Assembly: GCF_006636205.1 (NCBI RefSeq)
Contig: NZ_VIGB01000003.1
Span: 6,016,501-6,080,500, forward strand
Direction: 5' to 3'
DNA length: 64,000 bases
Source: Kitasatospora acidiphila
GTDB lineage: Bacteria > Actinomycetota > Actinomycetes > Streptomycetales > Streptomycetaceae
Both the position numbers and the translations under genes were made by a program. Position 1 is the first letter of the stretch, and each line of letters starts with the position of its first letter. The notes below the pieces were generated by a model. It did not search any database, was not told the DNA's origin, and saw nothing but the letters and a program-made list of their open reading frames with translations. This document shows positions 28,631 to 36,943 of the stretch, in pieces.

Positions 28631-28784
28631 GCTTCGGCACCCGTTAGGGGTGCTGACACCCGCAGGCAACCGTGGCACCATCGGTGAACCGGAATCGGGG
28701 GTTGGTGGGACGGACCCCGGGGCCGGTCGCGAGACCTGCCCGTCGTCGTGCAGGCCGCCTGCCAAGTCTTGGGGAGTTGGCGCC

Positions 28785-29456
28785 GTGACACGGTTGTGGG
28801 GTGTTCGCCCGAAGTGGCGGACGGATGTGCTCGGTGACTTCTTCTGCCCAGGCTGTGGTGGAGACCGCAACTACCGCCGGCAGCACGGTCGGCGGTGGCT
28901 GCGGTTGCTGGAGCTTCCGGTGCTGCCGCTGGGCGGTGTGCTGGCCACCGTGCAGTGCGTCAACTGCCAAGGCAGGTACGGGCTGGAGAGCCTGGAGCAG
29001 CCCACCTGCGGGCGGCTGACCGGGATGCTCAGGGACGCCCAGTACACCATCGCGCTGGCCATGCTGGCGGCCGGCGGGGCCGGTTCGGCGGCGGCCCGCA
29101 CCGAGGCCTGCGAACTGGTCCGGCTGGCCGGCTTCGAGGACTGCGGCGAGGCCCAGGTGCTGGCCGCGCTGGCGGCGCTCTCCGGGTACGGCGAGCCGGG
29201 CTTCTCGGCGGCGTCCGGGGCCGGGCTGGGCAGCGGGCTGGACGTCGAGCTGCATGCCGCGCTGGAGGCGCTGGCCCCGCACCTGGCCGAGCAGGGCCGG
29301 GAGCGGCTGGTGCTGCAGGGCGCCTGGATCGCGCTGGCCGACGGCCGCTACCAGCCCGCCGAGCGGGCCGTGCTGGCCGCCGTGGGCAGCTGCCTGCGGC
29401 TTCCCGAGGACGTCGTCACCCAGCTGCTGGAGGCGGCCACCAGCACGCCGCACTGA
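28785..29456 (+). CDS. TerB-family protein with N-terminal zinc-ribbon
   Basis: 223 residues. The N-terminus has CPGC and CVNC pairs that look like a zinc ribbon; the C-terminal half is TerB-like helices (ALEALAPHLAEQ, VLQGAWIALADGRYQPAE). TerB-like proteins are linked to tellurite resistance and stress, but the true role is unknown. GTG at 28785 with GGGGAG 8 bases upstream; the frame is open to 28629 without a ribosome site. It sits between leuA and recO as in other streptomycetes. The 225 bases between leuA and this gene hold only the terminator. Confidence 0.78.
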   Translation: MTRLWGVRPKWRTDVLGDFFCPGCGGDRNYRRQHGRRWLRLLELPVLPLGGVLATVQCVNCQGRYGLESLEQPTCGRLTGMLRDAQYTIALAMLAAGGAGSAAARTEACELVRLAGFEDCGEAQVLAALAALSGYGEPGFSAASGAGLGSGLDVELHAALEALAPHLAEQGRERLVLQGAWIALADGRYQPAERAVLAAVGSCLRLPEDVVTQLLEAATSTPH

Positions 29457-29535
29457 CGCCCGGCCGCTCGCGCAGCGGCTGCCCGCGCCCCCGCCGTGCG
29501 CCCGGGAGCCGCGCGCGGTGGGGGAGAATGGGCGC

Positions 29536-30282
29536 ATGAGTCTGATCCGCGACGACGGCGTCGTGCTCCGCGCCCAGAAGCTCGGCGAGGCCGACCGGAT
29601 CATCACGCTGCTGACCCGCCAGCACGGCAAGGTCCGGGCGGTGGCCCGCGGCGTCCGCAAGACCAAGTCCAAGTTCGGGGCCCGGCTGGAGCCGTTCTCC
29701 CATGTGGACGTGCAGTTCTTCAGCCGCGGCAGTGAACTGGTCGGCCGCTCGCTGCCGCTCTGCACCCAGGTGGAGACCATCGCCCCGTACGGCGGCGGGA
29801 TCGTCGGCGACTACGGCCGCTACACCGCCGGCACCGCCATGCTGGAGACGGCGGAACGTTTCGCCGAGAACGAGGGCGAGCCCGCCGTCCAGCAGTACCT
29901 GCTGCTGGTCGGCGCCCTGCGCACGCTGGCCGCCGGCACCCATCAGTCGCACCTGGTGCTGGACGCCTTCCTGCTGCGGTCGCTCGCGGTCAACGGCTAC
30001 GGCGCCAGCTTCACCGACTGCGCCAAATGCGGCATCGAAGGGCCGAACCGGTTCTTCTCGCTGCCGGCCGGCGGCGTGCTGTGTGCGGACTGCCGGGTAC
30101 CGGGATGTGCCGTACCCTCCCCTGAGACACTGGTTCTGCTCGGCGCCCTGCTGTCCGGAGACTGGCAGACCGCGGACGCCTGCGAGCCGCGGTACTGGCG
30201 GGAGGGAAGCGGCCTGGTCGCCGCCTACCTCCAGTGGCACCTGGAGCGGGGTATCCGCTCGATGAGATACGTGGAGAAGTGA
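29536..30282 (+). CDS. recO: DNA repair protein RecO
   Basis: RecFOR mediator that helps load RecA on gapped DNA and anneals strands. 248 residues; N-terminal OB fold (VVLRAQKLGEADRIITLLT), helical middle, and a zinc site with CAKC and CADC. ATG at 29536 with GGGGAG upstream. It ends 2 bases before uppS, so the two are co-translated. Confidence 0.95.
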   Translation: MSLIRDDGVVLRAQKLGEADRIITLLTRQHGKVRAVARGVRKTKSKFGARLEPFSHVDVQFFSRGSELVGRSLPLCTQVETIAPYGGGIVGDYGRYTAGTAMLETAERFAENEGEPAVQQYLLLVGALRTLAAGTHQSHLVLDAFLLRSLAVNGYGASFTDCAKCGIEGPNRFFSLPAGGVLCADCRVPGCAVPSPETLVLLGALLSGDWQTADACEPRYWREGSGLVAAYLQWHLERGIRSMRYVEK

Positions 30283-30284
30283 GC

Positions 30285-31127
30285 ATGGCAGCGCGACGGC
30301 TCTTCGGCGCCAACAAGCAGCGCGAGTACCGCGCCCCGGACCCGCACCCGAGCGGTGCACAGCCGCCGAAGCTCCCCGGAGAGCTGATCCCCAAGCACGT
30401 CGCCATCGTGATGGACGGCAACGGCCGCTGGGCCAAGGAGCGCGGCCTGCCCCGCACCGAGGGCCACAAGGTCGGCGAGAGCGTGGTGCTCGACGTCATG
30501 AAGGGCGCCATCGAGCTGGGCGTCAAGAACATCTCGCTCTACGCCTTCTCCACCGAGAACTGGAAGCGCTCCCCTGACGAGGTGAAGTTCCTGATGAACT
30601 TCAACCGGGACGTGATCCGCCGCCGCCGTGACGAGCTGGGCGAGATGGGCGTGCGGATCCGCTGGGCCGGCCGGATGCCCAAGCTCTGGAAGAGCGTGGT
30701 CCAGGAGCTCCAGGTGGCCGAGGAGCAGACCAAGGACAACGACCTGGTCACCATGTACATGTGCGTCAACTACGGCGGCCGCGCCGAGGTCGCCGACGCC
30801 GCCGCCGCGATCGCCGCCGACGTGGCGGCCGGCAAGCTCGACCCGCGGAAGGTCAACGAGAAGACCATCGGCAAGTACATGTACCACCCGGACATGCCGG
30901 ACGTGGACCTGTTCCTTCGCCCCAGCGGCGAGCAGCGCACCTCCAACTTCTGGCTCTGGCAGTCCGCCTACGCCGAGTTCGTGTTCCAGGACGTGCTCTG
31001 GCCCGACTTCGACCGCCGCGACCTGTGGCGCGCCTGCGAGCAGTACGCGATGCGCGACCGCCGCTTCGGCGGCGCCCTCCCCAACGAGGTCGCCCCCGCC
31101 GCTGCCGAGGTCCCCGCACAGCGCTGA
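30285..31127 (+). CDS. uppS: Isoprenyl transferase (undecaprenyl diphosphate synthase type)
   Basis: cis-prenyltransferase making long-chain polyprenyl diphosphate, the lipid carrier for cell wall synthesis. 280 residues with VAIVMDGNGRWAKERGLPR (catalytic Asp), SLYAFSTENW and DLFLRPSGEQRTSNF motifs. ATG at 30285, 2 bases after recO, using the GGAG in the recO 3' end. A short basic N-terminus precedes the core. Ends at a 14-bp hairpin. Confidence 0.95.
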   Translation: MAARRLFGANKQREYRAPDPHPSGAQPPKLPGELIPKHVAIVMDGNGRWAKERGLPRTEGHKVGESVVLDVMKGAIELGVKNISLYAFSTENWKRSPDEVKFLMNFNRDVIRRRRDELGEMGVRIRWAGRMPKLWKSVVQELQVAEEQTKDNDLVTMYMCVNYGGRAEVADAAAAIAADVAAGKLDPRKVNEKTIGKYMYHPDMPDVDLFLRPSGEQRTSNFWLWQSAYAEFVFQDVLWPDFDRRDLWRACEQYAMRDRRFGGALPNEVAPAAAEVPAQR

Positions 31128-31139
31128 CCTTTTCTTCAC

Positions 31140-31174
31140 ACTCGGCCCGGAACTGACATGGTTCCGGGCCGAGT
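31140..31174. terminator. Hairpin after uppS
   Basis: Perfect 14-bp inverted repeat (31140-31153 with 31161-31174), 7-base loop, 12 bases after the uppS stop. The left arm belongs to a 33-base imperfect repeat found again at 33422-33454. Confidence 0.85.
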
Positions 31175-31189
31175 TGCCGTTTTGACGGG

Positions 31190-31222
31190 TTGTGGGGGTA
31201 CGGTTTTCCGCTATAACCGTAC
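31190..31222 (+). promoter_or_regulatory. Promoter with palindromic operator before the WXG-like pair
   Basis: TTGTGG (31190-31195) and TATAAC (31212-31217), spacer 16. A perfect 8-bp inverted repeat GTACGGTT - 9 bases - AACCGTAC (31198-31222) covers the spacer and the -10. A repressor bound here would block the promoter. The regulator is not identified; none is next to the cluster. Confidence 0.65.
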
Positions 31223-31242
31223 GCAACAACGGGGGAGCGGCA

Positions 31243-31554
31243 ATGGTTGCTGACCATTTCCACATAGAGCCGGACAAGGTCACCGCGGTGAGCGCCGACT
31301 TCAGCAGTAGCTCGAAGGGCATGGACGGGCAGCTGAGCACCTTCGCGACCAAGGCGGAGAACGTCAACGACGCCTTCGGTGTGCTGGCCGAGTCCACCGA
31401 CGCGCTGGGGAAGTACGTCCAGATGACCCAGGCCACGGTGACCAGCCTGCGCCAGCTGCAGACCCAACTGCAGGGCTACTCGGACGGATTGGCGGCCGTG
31501 GTGAAGGCCTACAAGGAAACCGACCACAACAACGCTCAGAACCTGGCGGTCTGA
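31243..31554 (+). CDS. WXG100/ESX-like small protein
   Basis: 103 residues, all-helical, beginning MVADHFHIEPDKVTAV, a pattern typical of ESX (type VII) secreted helical-hairpin proteins: an N-terminal helix, a turn near residue 45, and a long C-terminal helix (LRQLQTQLQGYSDGLAAVVKAYKETD) with a Y-x3-D/E-like export signal. The Trp-x-Gly motif itself is not present. It lies 2 bases before its partner gene, with GGGGGAG 5 bases before the ATG. No type VII secretion machinery is in the window. Confidence 0.7.
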   Translation: MVADHFHIEPDKVTAVSADFSSSSKGMDGQLSTFATKAENVNDAFGVLAESTDALGKYVQMTQATVTSLRQLQTQLQGYSDGLAAVVKAYKETDHNNAQNLAV

Positions 31555-31556
31555 CG

Positions 31557-32723
31557 ATGGCTCAGAACCCGGACAGCGGGCAGACCCAGACACCGCCGCC
31601 GCCGAAGATCGAGCAGAGCTTCGACATCTTCAGCCCGGGCGGCGACCCGTCCGTGCTGCGCGACTGCGCCCTCGCCTGGCGCGGCATGGCCGCCGATCTC
31701 AAGACCACCAGGGACAGCCTGGACAAGGAGGTCAGCGGCCTCGGCGACGCCTGGACCGGCGCCGCGGCCACCGCCTTCCACCAGCACTGGCAGGACACCC
31801 GCAGCCAGATCGACGGCGCGCTGCCCAACTTCGAGGCCGTCGCCAAGCAGTTGGACACCGCCGCCGACTCGATCGAGGAGGTCAACAAGCAGATCCAGGA
31901 GATCGTCGTGGAGATCGCGGCCACCGCCGCGATCGGCATCGGCCTCTCCATCGTCACCGCCGGCTTCTCCGACGCGGCCGCCGCGGCCTCGGCCTCCGTC
32001 GAGGCGGGCGAGGCGAGCGCGGCGGTGGCCCGGCTGGCATCGATCCTGAAGGACGTCGCCGAGGCCCTCGAGAGCATCAAGAAGCTGATGGAGAGCAGCA
32101 AGCTCGCCAAGTTCGGCATCAAGCTCGCCGGCAACTTCGGCGCCAACCTCGGTGGCAACGTCCTCGGCCAGGCGCTGTCCGGCCAGCAGATCACCTGGGG
32201 CACCGACATCCAGAACGCGGGGGTGTCGGCGGTCGTGGGGACGGGGCTGGGCGAGCTGGGCTCGGCAGCCGCGCCCAAGGTCGCCCAGGCGCTCACCAGC
32301 TCCGGGGCACACGCGACCCAGTGGGCCGGCAAGGACGTGATCGACGGGATGCTCAAGGGGGACGGCTTGCTCGGCGGGGCGGTCAACAACTCCGTCACCA
32401 GCGCGGCCGGCACCGCGGCGGCGGACGGCGTGAACGAGGTGGAGAACCCCGGCAGCGTCAGCAGCTTCTGGGAGGACGTGGCCTTCTCGGGACTGGGCGG
32501 TGCGGCAGGTGGCGCCGCGGTGCACAACGGCCGGAAGATCTACAGCGGCTCCGGCAAGCACCGGGACGCCGGGGACCCGATCCTCGGTGACGCCCTCACC
32601 AACGCGGGCGCCTACGGCCTGGCCGGCGCCAGCGAGAACGACGACACCGGTGAGCCCGCACCGCAGGTGCCGTTCGACAAGGGCTCGCCGCTGGTCGACC
32701 CCAAGGGCGCCTACCACCAGTGA
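31557..32723 (+). CDS. ESX-type effector-like protein with N-terminal WXG domain
   Basis: 388 residues. Residues about 25-110 form a WXG100-like hairpin (DAWTGAAATAFHQHWQDTRSQID); then a hydrophobic Ala-rich segment (VEIAATAAIGIGLSIVTAGFSDAAAAAS), helices, and a Gly-rich C-terminal half (NFGANLGGNVLGQALSG, FSGLGGAAGGAAVHNG), resembling the linker of polymorphic toxins. I recognise no toxin domain at the C-terminus, which ends shortly after a DPILGDALTNAG segment. The gene is 2 bases after the small ESX-like gene. The most likely role is a type VII-exported protein or surface factor. Confidence 0.65.
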   Translation: MAQNPDSGQTQTPPPPKIEQSFDIFSPGGDPSVLRDCALAWRGMAADLKTTRDSLDKEVSGLGDAWTGAAATAFHQHWQDTRSQIDGALPNFEAVAKQLDTAADSIEEVNKQIQEIVVEIAATAAIGIGLSIVTAGFSDAAAAASASVEAGEASAAVARLASILKDVAEALESIKKLMESSKLAKFGIKLAGNFGANLGGNVLGQALSGQQITWGTDIQNAGVSAVVGTGLGELGSAAAPKVAQALTSSGAHATQWAGKDVIDGMLKGDGLLGGAVNNSVTSAAGTAAADGVNEVENPGSVSSFWEDVAFSGLGGAAGGAAVHNGRKIYSGSGKHRDAGDPILGDALTNAGAYGLAGASENDDTGEPAPQVPFDKGSPLVDPKGAYHQ

Positions 32724-32733
32724 CCTAGGCTCT

Positions 32734-32764
32734 GGCGGGGCCGCGCACCACCGGCGGCCCCGCC
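32734..32764. terminator. Hairpin after ESX-type effector gene
   Basis: Perfect 11-bp stem (32734-32744 with 32754-32764), 9-base loop, 20 bases before the next start codon. It may reduce read-through to the putative immunity gene. Confidence 0.65.
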
Positions 32765-32783
32765 GGCCGAAGGAGCAGCAGCA

Positions 32784-33404
32784 GTGTTCGAAGTCCGCAA
32801 GAGCATCAAGCGGTTCCGCGAGGATCCGGCGTGGGAGTACCACCGGTACCCGGATGACGCGTGGATCCCGTTCGACCGGCACGGCTACCCGTTCACGCTG
32901 GAGAGCGGGCGCAGTCATGTGCTCGATCTGCTGTGCGGGACGGCTGCCGGGTATCCGGTGGCCCTCATGCACATGGTCGTGCCGCCGTCCGGGGCGAACC
33001 GCGGCGGCACGCTCTACGACTTCTCACTGGCGGTGCTGGAGCTGCCGTTCGCTCTTCCCGACACCGTGCTGACCCCTCGTCGGCTGGCGGGCATGTGGCG
33101 CATCCACCTCCGGGACCCGTACTCCCGCGGTGCCGGTTCCGTCGACCCGCTACCCGGCAGCGGCCCGAACCCCGAGGTCCGCAGGGCCAGCGCCGTCCCG
33201 GAGTTCGGCACGGCGCTGATCACCGACGAGTTGCTGCGGCTGACGCTGGAGGCGGACTGCGGCTGGCGCCTGGCGGGCCGGCACCTGATCGGCTGGACCG
33301 ACAAGCGCCGCACCTACGAGTACCTGATCACCATGGCCGAGCGGCTGGCCGGCATCGTCGCGGCGTTCCCGCCGGGCGTCCGGGAGTGGCGCGGCCGGCG
33401 CTGA
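32784..33404 (+). CDS. Unknown protein, candidate immunity protein of the ESX island
   Basis: 206 residues, no membrane segment or signal peptide. I do not recognise the family. Rich in aromatic and charged residues (WEYHRYPDDAWIPFDRHGYPF, then CGWRLAGRHLIGWTDKRRTYEYL). GTG at 32784 with AAGGAG upstream. Its place just downstream of an ESX-type effector and the presence of a decayed second copy directly after it are what one sees for immunity genes of polymorphic toxin loci. That role is inferred from context only. Confidence 0.55.
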   Translation: MFEVRKSIKRFREDPAWEYHRYPDDAWIPFDRHGYPFTLESGRSHVLDLLCGTAAGYPVALMHMVVPPSGANRGGTLYDFSLAVLELPFALPDTVLTPRRLAGMWRIHLRDPYSRGAGSVDPLPGSGPNPEVRRASAVPEFGTALITDELLRLTLEADCGWRLAGRHLIGWTDKRRTYEYLITMAERLAGIVAAFPPGVREWRGRR

Positions 33405-33464
33405 CGGGGCCAGATCCCCGCGCGCTGACGGTTTCTTGACGATCGGCCCGGAACCGGCTCGACT

Positions 33465-33840
33465 TGCGGTGCTCGAGCTGCCGTTCCTGCTCCCCGACAC
33501 CGCGGTGACAGCCCGTCGGCTGGCGATCACCTACCGCACCCAGGAGCGGCCCCCGTACTTCCGGGGCGCCGGGCGGTCCGACCCGCTGCCCGGTGGCTAC
33601 CCGAGGTCCGCGGCGCACCAGGTCAGCGCCATCCCGGAGTTCGGCATGGCGTTGATCACCGATGAGGTCGTCCGCCTGACGGTGGAGGCGGACTGCGGAT
33701 AGCGGCTGGCGGGTCGTCATCTGATCGGTTGGACGGATGAACACCACACGTACGACCACCTGGTCGCGCTGGCCGAGCGGCTGGCCGGGATCGTCGCGGC
33801 GTTCCCGCCCGCCGCCCGGGCGTGGGCCGTGTCGCTGTAG
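33465..33840 (+). pseudogene. Truncated paralogue of the candidate immunity gene
   Basis: The frame from about 33465 to the stop at 33838-33840 matches the C-terminal 125 residues of the preceding gene (VLELPFLLPDTAVTARRLA, AIPEFGMALITDEVVRLTVEADCG, RLAGRHLIGWTD, ERLAGIVAAFPP). The 5' two-fifths is missing, and a TGG codon has become TAG at 33700-33702. A short open frame begins at 33436 but is not a credible full gene. This is a decayed tandem duplicate. Confidence 0.85.
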
Positions 33841-33843
33841 GGC

Positions 33844-34269
33844 CTAACCCTGCTGGGCCCGCTGCTTCGCCGCGCAGTCCGCGCAGGTGCCGAAGATCTC
33901 CAGGGTGTGCGCGATGTCGCTGAAGCCGTGCTCGGTGGCGACGGAGGTGGCCCAGCGCTCCACGGCGGGGCCCTCCACCTCGACGGTGCTGCCGCAGTGG
34001 CGGCAGACCAGGTGGTGGTGGTGACCGCTGCTGCAGCGGCGGTAGACCGCCTCGCCGTCGGCCGTGCGCAGGACGTCGACCTCACCGGCATCGGCGAGCG
34101 ACTGCAGGGTGCGGTAGACGGTGGTCAGGCCGACCGATTCGCCCCGGTGCTTGAGCAGATCGTGCAGTTCCTGCGCGCTGCGGAAGTCCTCGAGCTCGTC
34201 CAGCGCGGCGGAGACCGCGGTGCGCTGACGAGTGGAACGGGCGCGTGGCGACGGGCCTGCGGTGGTCAC
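33844..34269 (-). CDS. zur: Zinc uptake regulator Zur (Fur family)
   Basis: 141-residue Fur-family repressor. Winged-helix part SVGLTTVYRTLQSLADAGEVD; metal-binding GHHHHLVCRHCG and C-terminal CADC (structural zinc). The GTG at 34269 has AGGAGG 7 bases upstream. It lies at the 3' end of the znuACB genes on the same strand, and Zur boxes are present before znuA, so it probably represses this operon when zinc is sufficient. Named Zur rather than Fur from context. Confidence 0.88.
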   Translation of the reverse strand: MTTAGPSPRARSTRQRTAVSAALDELEDFRSAQELHDLLKHRGESVGLTTVYRTLQSLADAGEVDVLRTADGEAVYRRCSSGHHHHLVCRHCGSTVEVEGPAVERWATSVATEHGFSDIAHTLEIFGTCADCAAKQRAQQG

Positions 34270-34304
34270 CGGTGCTCCTCCTGGGCTTCGGGGCGGGTCA
34301 CACC

Positions 34305-35207
34305 TCATTGTGCCAGCCCCGCGCCCTCGGTCGGCTGCTCCGCAGCCTTGCTGCCCTCCCGCTGCCCGGGCAGCCCGCGCTGCCGGTGCCGCCGCCTGGC
34401 CAGCGGCGCGGCCAGCGCGCTGAACACCGCGAAGCAGGCGATGGCGAGCAGCACGATCGCGGAGCCTGGCGGCACGTCAGCCTGGTAGGAGGTCACCACG
34501 CCGCCGAGCGAGACCAGCACCCCGATGACGACGGAGAGCGCCTGGGTGGCCCGGAACGAGCGGGTGAGCAGCTGGGCCGCCGCCACCGGCACCACCATCA
34601 GCGCGCTCACCAGCAGCAGCCCGACCACCCGCATCGCGACGGTCACGGTGACCGCGGCCATCACCGCGAGCAGCAGGTTGAGCAGCCGCACCGGCACCCC
34701 GGTGACCTTGGCGAACTCCTCGTCCTGGCAGACCGCGAAGAGCTGGCGCCGCAGGCCGAGCATGACCGCGATGACCACCGCGCCCAGCACGGCGATGGTG
34801 ACCAGGTCGCCGGCGTCCACGGCCAGGATCGAGCCCCAGAGGTAGCTGTCCAGGCTGCCGCCGGTGCCGCTGGCGGCCGGCGACTTGCTGATCAGCAGCC
34901 GTCCGCAGGCCATGCCGCCGTAGAAGAGCATCGCCAGGGCGATGTCGCCGCGCTGGTTGCCGCGCGAGCGGACCAGCTCCATGATCACCGCGGCCAGTAC
35001 GCAGACCAGCACGGCCATCCAGACCGGGCTGGTCTGGAACACCAGGCCGAGGCCGACACCGGTGAGCGCGACGTGGCCGATGCCGTCGCCCATCAGCGCC
35101 TGGCGCCGCTGCACCAGGTAGATGCCGACGGCGGGGGCGGTGATGCCGACCAGCAGGGCGGCGAGCAGCGCCCGCTGCATGAAGTCGTAGGAGAGCAGGT
35201 CGCTCAT
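34305..35207 (-). CDS. znuB: Zinc ABC transporter permease
   Basis: 300-residue ABC-3 (metal) family permease with about eight hydrophobic helices, containing GDGIGHVALTGVG near the N-terminus, characteristic of this family. The start ATG overlaps the znuC stop by 4 bases (ATGA). The C-terminus ends in a short basic tail. Confidence 0.92.
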   Translation of the reverse strand: MSDLLSYDFMQRALLAALLVGITAPAVGIYLVQRRQALMGDGIGHVALTGVGLGLVFQTSPVWMAVLVCVLAAVIMELVRSRGNQRGDIALAMLFYGGMACGRLLISKSPAASGTGGSLDSYLWGSILAVDAGDLVTIAVLGAVVIAVMLGLRRQLFAVCQDEEFAKVTGVPVRLLNLLLAVMAAVTVTVAMRVVGLLLVSALMVVPVAAAQLLTRSFRATQALSVVIGVLVSLGGVVTSYQADVPPGSAIVLLAIACFAVFSALAAPLARRRHRQRGLPGQREGSKAAEQPTEGAGLAQ

Positions 35208-35980
35208 GTCAGCAGCCCCTGACGGATCTCGGTGTGGTGGTGGTCCTGGTGGTGGTCGCCGTCGTGTCCGTGTTCGTGGCCGGAGCCGGCCGGCGGGCCG
35301 TCCTGCACCACCAGGCCGTCGCGCAGCAGCACCGCGCGGTCGATCAGCGGCGCCAGCGGCCCGAGTTCGTGCAGCACCAGCAGCACCGCGGCGCCCCGCT
35401 CGACCTGCTCGCGCAGGGTGTCGGCGAGCACCTGCTGGCTGGCCAGGTCGACCCCTGCCATCGGCTCGTCCATGATCAGCAGTTCGGGCGCGCCGACCAG
35501 CGCGCGGGCGATCAGCACCCGCTGCTGCTGGCCGCCGGAGAGGTCGGCGACCCCGTCGCCGGCGCGCTCCAGCATGCCGACGGCGGCCAGCGCGGCGTCC
35601 ACCGCGACCCGGTCCTTGCGGCGGAACGGCAGCAGGCGGTGCTGGGCCAGCCGCCCGGTGGCGACCACCTCGCGCACCGTCGCCGGGACTCCGCCGGCCG
35701 CGGTGGTGCGCTGCGGCACGTAGCCGATCCGGTGCCAGTCGCGGAACCGCTGGCCCGGCACGCCGAACAGCTCGCGCTCACCGCCGGTCAGCGGCACGCT
35801 GCCGATCACCGTCTTGATGGTGGTGGACTTGCCGGAGCCGTTGGCGCCGAGCAGCGCGACCACCTCGCCGGGGGCGACGGTCAGGTCGATGCCGCGCAGC
35901 ACCGGGCGGCCGCCCTGGGCGGCCTGGGCACAGCGGAGCCGGACGGCGGCCGGTGTCGAGTCGTGGGGCGCGGAGTCCAT
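35204..35980 (-). CDS. znuC: Zinc ABC transporter ATPase with His-rich tail
   Basis: 258 residues. Walker A GANGSGKST, signature LSGGQQQR, Walker B LLIMDEPMAGVD. The last 25 or so residues are unusually His-rich (HEHGHDGDHHQDHHH), which could bind zinc on the cytosolic side. ATG at 35980, 12 bases from znuA. Confidence 0.92.
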   Translation of the reverse strand: MDSAPHDSTPAAVRLRCAQAAQGGRPVLRGIDLTVAPGEVVALLGANGSGKSTTIKTVIGSVPLTGGERELFGVPGQRFRDWHRIGYVPQRTTAAGGVPATVREVVATGRLAQHRLLPFRRKDRVAVDAALAAVGMLERAGDGVADLSGGQQQRVLIARALVGAPELLIMDEPMAGVDLASQQVLADTLREQVERGAAVLLVLHELGPLAPLIDRAVLLRDGLVVQDGPPAGSGHEHGHDGDHHQDHHHTEIRQGLLT

Positions 35981-35992
35981 GGTGGGGTCCCG

Positions 35993-36943
35993 TCAGCTCG
36001 CGCAGCCGAGAGCATCCCGCAGGTTGCTCAGGTTCTGCTGCATGATCGTGAGGTAGGTGTCCGGGGAGCCGGCCTTGACGCCCTCGATGGGGTCGAGCAC
36101 GGCCGTCTTCAGGTTGAGGTCCTTGGCGACGGTGTCGGCGAGCTTCGGGCTGACCAGGGCCTCGAAGAAGACGGTGGTCACGCCGCTGTCCTTGGCGGCC
36201 TGCTGGATCTGCGCGAGCCGGGCCGGGGTGGGCTCGGACTCCGGGTCGACGCCGTTGATGGCGATCTGCTGCAGGCCGTAGGTGTCGGCGAGGTAGCCGA
36301 AGGCGGCGTGGCTGGTCACGAAGGACTTGCGGGTGCAGCTCTTCAGGCCGGTCTGGAAGCTCTGGTTCAGGGTGCCGAGCTCGGCGACCAGGGCGTCCGT
36401 GTTCTTCTGGTACTCGGCGGCGTTCGCGGGGTCGGCCTTGGCCAGCTCCGCGCCGACGCCCTTGGCGACGGTGGCGTAGCGGGTCGGGTCGAGCCAGGTG
36501 TGCGGGTCGCCGGTGTTGCCCTTGGCCGGGGTGCCGCCGTCGGTGCCCTCGTCCAGGTGGTGGTCGAGCAGCGGGGAGAGCGCGGCGGCGTCCACCACGT
36601 ACTTGCTCTTGGACTGCGCGACGGCCTTGTCCACGGTGGGCTGCAGGCCCTTGAGGTAGAGCACGGCGCCGGCGTCCTGCACGGCGCCGACCTGCTTGGC
36701 GGTCAGCTCCAGGTCGTGCGGCTCGGTGCCGGGGGCGGTGAGGTCGGTGACCTTGACGTGGTCGCCGCCGATCTGCTCCGCCAGGTACTGCAGCGGGTAG
36801 AACGCCGCGACCACGTTGACCTTGCCGTCGGCGGTCTTGGCGCCGGTGGTGCCGCTGCCGCAGGCGGAGAGCGCCAGCGCGCCGGTGACGGCGAGCGCGG
36901 TGAGGGCGATCGGGGCGGTGGCTATGCGGCGACGGAACATCAT
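35993..36943 (-). CDS. znuA: Zinc-binding lipoprotein, ABC transporter
   Basis: 316-residue solute-binding lipoprotein of cluster A-I: signal peptide with lipobox LSAC near residue 25, then FYPLQYLAEQIGG, EPHDLELT, HTWLDP and TSHAAFGYLADTYG motifs carrying the metal ligands. A short His/Asp loop (HHLDEGTDGG) is present. I place the start at ATG 36943 (or 36940), not at 36958, because the Zur box covers the bases between. Confidence 0.9.
   Translation of the reverse strand: MMFRRRIATAPIALTALAVTGALALSACGSGTTGAKTADGKVNVVAAFYPLQYLAEQIGGDHVKVTDLTAPGTEPHDLELTAKQVGAVQDAGAVLYLKGLQPTVDKAVAQSKSKYVVDAAALSPLLDHHLDEGTDGGTPAKGNTGDPHTWLDPTRYATVAKGVGAELAKADPANAAEYQKNTDALVAELGTLNQSFQTGLKSCTRKSFVTSHAAFGYLADTYGLQQIAINGVDPESEPTPARLAQIQQAAKDSGVTTVFFEALVSPKLADTVAKDLNLKTAVLDPIEGVKAGSPDTYLTIMQQNLSNLRDALGCAS

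Noticed and set aside
31121..33454. Phage or integrative element att sites flanking the ESX island
   Set aside because: The 33-base repeats are imperfect, there is no tRNA, integrase or other mobility gene, so an att site is not supported.
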